A stretch of DNA of 64,000 bases from Scolanthus callimorphus (Eukaryota; Cnidaria; Anthozoa; Actiniaria; Edwardsiidae): positions 22,413,421 to 22,477,420 of the forward strand of contig CM066919.1 of assembly GCA_033964015.1 (NCBI GenBank), written 5' to 3'. The notes below the pieces were generated by a model, which was given only the letters and a program-made list of their open reading frames with translations, was not told the origin of the DNA and ran no database searches. A program made the position numbers and the translations under genes. Each line of letters begins with the position of its first letter. Position 1 is the stretch's first letter. This document shows positions 61,217 to 64,000 of the stretch, one piece after another.

Positions 61217-62260
61217 TCCTACCCTCCCTCTCCCCCCCCCCCCCCTTGGGCCGAAATTGTGGCACCCCTTCCAAAAACTGTTAGATGTTGCCTAAGGATC
61301 ATTCATGTCGGATTTGGTGACTGTACAATCAAATTGCAATTAAAAAGCGCATAGGATGTAAATTTCACCCATGACTCACCCCTCCCCCTCAAATGTTTGT
61401 AGCACCCCCATCTAGTCAAATGTGAAGGGGACCATTCATGAAGAATTGCTGTGGCTTTGTTTATTGATAACTCTTTAATACCACTGAAATCGCTGTCCCT
61501 ACCCGAAATTGTGGCACCCCTTCCGAAAACTGTTAAGATGTAATCCATTTGAAAATCGAGCAACGATTTGAAAAAAAACTTGGAACAAAATTATTTACAT
61601 CATATTGTAGACTTCTGACTCTTACTGCTTTTGATATCTGATCTAAAAAAATCATTTCTTACAACACCTAACATCAAAAATGAATCCTGAAAGTTGTCCA
61701 AATCCATACAATTTGTATAGGTTGACAGCACTATGAAATGAACAACAACAGCCAACACCATATCTTCACAACGTCGAAAAATTATTTCTCGTGTTTCCTT
61801 GGAAAATTTCTTCTCGGTGTTATCACCAATTCTTTATTTTATCAATACCTTTCAAAAATGCTAGAAACAACTTTGTGTCAAGATTACTCGATTTCTCAGC
61901 GGATTTCCTCTTACGTGTTACCTAAGGAACATTTACGTAGAATTTTGTGATTGTATGATGAAATCATGATCTCTGAGGGTAGCACGAAAATGTGACCTGA
62001 AACTCCCCCTTGCCGGACATTTGTTGCACCCCCACCTAGTCCAATGTGAAGGGCACCATACAGGAAGAATTGTCATGGTCTTGTTTATCTATAACCCTTT
62101 AATACCAAAGTTCTAAATATTGGGAAATTAGGAAATAGACAAAATTGCCCCTACCCTCCCCCCTTGGGTCGAAATGATGGCACCCCTCTGGAAAACTGAT
62201 TTATTTCACCTAAGGAACATTTGATCCAAATTTGGTGCCTTTACACACAAGTGCACGATT
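61217..62260. repeat. Diverged long direct repeats, C-rich
   Basis: TTGGGCCGAAATTGTGGCAC at about 61248 recurs at about 61500 and 62164 with changes. Flanking text on CACCATTCATGAAGAATTG also recurs near 62050. Confidence 0.5.
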
Positions 62261-62343
62261 TTACCTATTTTTTTCCCTTAAGGTCTCAGTAAGGGAAAAA
62301 GATGTGCTTACGGAAAAAAATTCTTGTCGCATCACAATTTATG

Positions 62344-63520
62344 CTATGATAACCAGTTGGAGGGTTGCTGTAAGAACGACCTAAGTGACGATTTGGACTG
62401 TTTTTTCGATTTTTGACAAACAAACTGCGGAAACATTGTTAAAATAGCCTAAAACTAGCCTCTCTGCATTTTCCCAAAAAAATCGCCACGAGAACGCTGT
62501 AAAACGGCCTCTAACCAGTGGCTTTATCAACAACGACCTAAGTGACTATTCAGACCGCGCAGATCATGTTCAAATAGTCTAAGTTTTTCCTAAAAATCGC
62601 GGTGAGAACGATGTAAACCGGCCTTTGCCTTAAACCCTTAACTCAATCTAACCCGAACTTAAATCTAACCCGAAGGCTAACCTAACCCTAAAACTGGCGA
62701 TAAGCCTAGGGTTTTTTGCGGTAGAGACAAACCTGTGAAAGAGCCCACAAGCAAGGAGCACATTTTACGAGCAAAATCGAGTCACAAAGAATTTGGCAGA
62801 CCGTGTGATGACTCTTTGAGTATTATGAAGCTTCTCTGTTGTTCTGTAGCAGAATTTCTGCACTGTCAAGACAATTTGGGTTAGTTTTGAATCCAAAGAA
62901 TGCATTCGGCGCAATATTCAGTTGACAGGTGTGAGTGACTAGGCACTTATAAAAAAATATCTAAAACTGGGGCTAGGGCCTTTTTCTTTCTTTTTTTCAA
63001 GTGGAAGAACATAATAACATTGCAAAATAAGCGAAATTACAGAAATAAATTCGTGCTACAAAGCGTTAACAATGCGCCAGGTAGGAAGAAAAGCTCTTTT
63101 GTATTCATAACAATAGACAAATCTATGCGGTTTTATAGCAAAAACCCATAGGCTTACCGCCACTTTAAGGGTTAGGTTAGCCTTCGGGTTAGATTTAAGT
63201 TCGGGTTAGATTGAGTTTAGGGTTTAGGGTTTAAGGCTAAGGCCGGTTTACATCGTTCTCACCGCAATTTTTAGGAAAAACTTAGACTATTTGAACATGA
63301 TCTGCGCGGTCTGAATAGTCACTTAGGTCGTTGTTGGTAAAGCCACTGGTTAGAGGCCGTTTTACAGCGTTCTCGCAGCGATTTTTTTTGGAAAATGCAG
63401 AGAGGATAGTTTTAGGCTATTTTAACAATGTTTGCGCAGTTTGTTTGTCAAAAATCGAAAAACAGTCCAAATCGTCACTTAGGTCGTTCTTACAGCGACC
63501 CCTCCAGTTATATATCATTT
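62344..63520. repeat. Large inverted repeat, ~360-bp arms, with telomere-like blocks
   Basis: Left arm about 62344-62712, right arm about 63142-63520, loop about 430 bp. Shared words include GTAAGAACGACCTAAGTGAC and CCGCGCAGATCATGTTCAAA. The inner part of each arm holds CTAACCTAACCC on one side and GGGTTTAGGGTTTAAGG on the other. No ORF; probably a foldback transposon. Confidence 0.8.
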
Positions 63521-64000
63521 TAAAGCTAAAAGATTGTTCTATCTAATGAAGTTGTTCATTTTAGCGAAGTTTAAATTTTTCTTATATTTTAACAATCCCG
63601 AACTAAAAACTACCTTGTTTATTTGAGAAACTCCAGACCATTATTGATTTGTTGCACACTTTCACACTTTGTCGGATTTTAATCTTGGAGAAATGAACTG
63701 CAAAACCGTGTGAGCGATTTTTGATATTTACGAAATATTTGTTCGCAAAGTTGAAAGTCACATTTTTTTTCAATTTGCTGCCGCAAAATTTATCATAAAT
63801 TTTTTTTCAAGTAAAAAATAAACATTTTTTTAAGTAAAAAAAAAAAATTTCCTCGCACATGTTTTTAGGTGTTATCATCTTCTAACGACACAGAAAATTT
63901 GACGCCGATATCTTAAACCGTGCGAGGTCAGGAGCTTTGTGAAGGCGAAAATTTGACCTAAAATTTAAGTGCTAGAAAAAGCGTGTAAAATTAATTAAAA
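63521..64000. other. Right end of window
   Basis: AT-rich with T and A runs; nothing recognised. Confidence 0.4.

Larger units (their letters stand above)
59271..62343. other. Region upstream of the second LINE
   Basis: No coding exon recognised; the missing UBE2L3 first exon was sought here without success. C-rich repeat blocks as listed. Confidence 0.4.

Noticed and set aside
62640..62700. True telomere or interstitial telomere array
   Set aside because: The TAACCC-like units are degenerate, few, and mirrored in the opposite arm of an inverted repeat.
54050..64000. UBE2L3 first coding exon (about nine codons)
   Set aside because: No ATG plus short basic peptide followed by a GT donor in phase was recognised; it may lie outside the window.

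Overview
The window is animal nuclear DNA: GT-AG introns, short exons, AT-rich introns, and many non-LTR retrotransposons, MITEs and foldback repeats. The protein families, LINE types and a DUF3504 recombinase suit an early-branching marine invertebrate. A cnidarian such as a coral or sea anemone is my best guess, but this is inference only. No prokaryotic features were seen.

Two host genes lie on the minus strand. (1) 310-36731 is a CLIP-170/CLIP1-type microtubule plus-end tracking protein. I traced 40 coding exons by splice sites and reading phase: two CAP-Gly domains in exons 1-2, then a very long coiled coil. The 3' end lies beyond base 1. With frames reconciled the traced part is about 2013 residues, already longer than human CLIP1 (about 1430), because the coil is built from many near-identical-length exons. 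Fifteen exons are, or were, exactly 147 bp with phase 0-0, and part of the array repeats as a three-exon A-B-C cassette. (2) 39897-54049 is a UBE2L3/UbcH7-type ubiquitin-conjugating enzyme with four recognised exons. The short first coding exon was not found.

Layout: 0.3-20.6 kb holds CLIP exons 40-12, compact and MITE-rich. 20.6-36.7 kb holds exons 11-1 with larger introns. 36.7-39.9 kb is intergenic and MITE-filled. 39.9-54 kb is UBE2L3, whose 9-kb third intron holds a DUF3504 (Crypton-type) tyrosine recombinase element with a nested MITE, and a CR1-like LINE carrying a 2A-like motif. 54.8-59.2 kb is a second LINE with an L1-type ORF1. 59.3-64 kb has no recognised gene; it holds C-rich repeats and a 1.2-kb inverted repeat with telomere-like blocks.

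Most striking: a 240-bp MITE with a TA duplication sits inside CLIP exon 24. Removing it plus one TA restores exactly 147 bp, the size of its neighbours. Six CLIP exons, the recombinase and both LINEs also need single-base frame corrections, mostly missing bases, which suggests consensus-sequence error but could mean decay. Exon boundaries were read by eye; no alignment or search was run.
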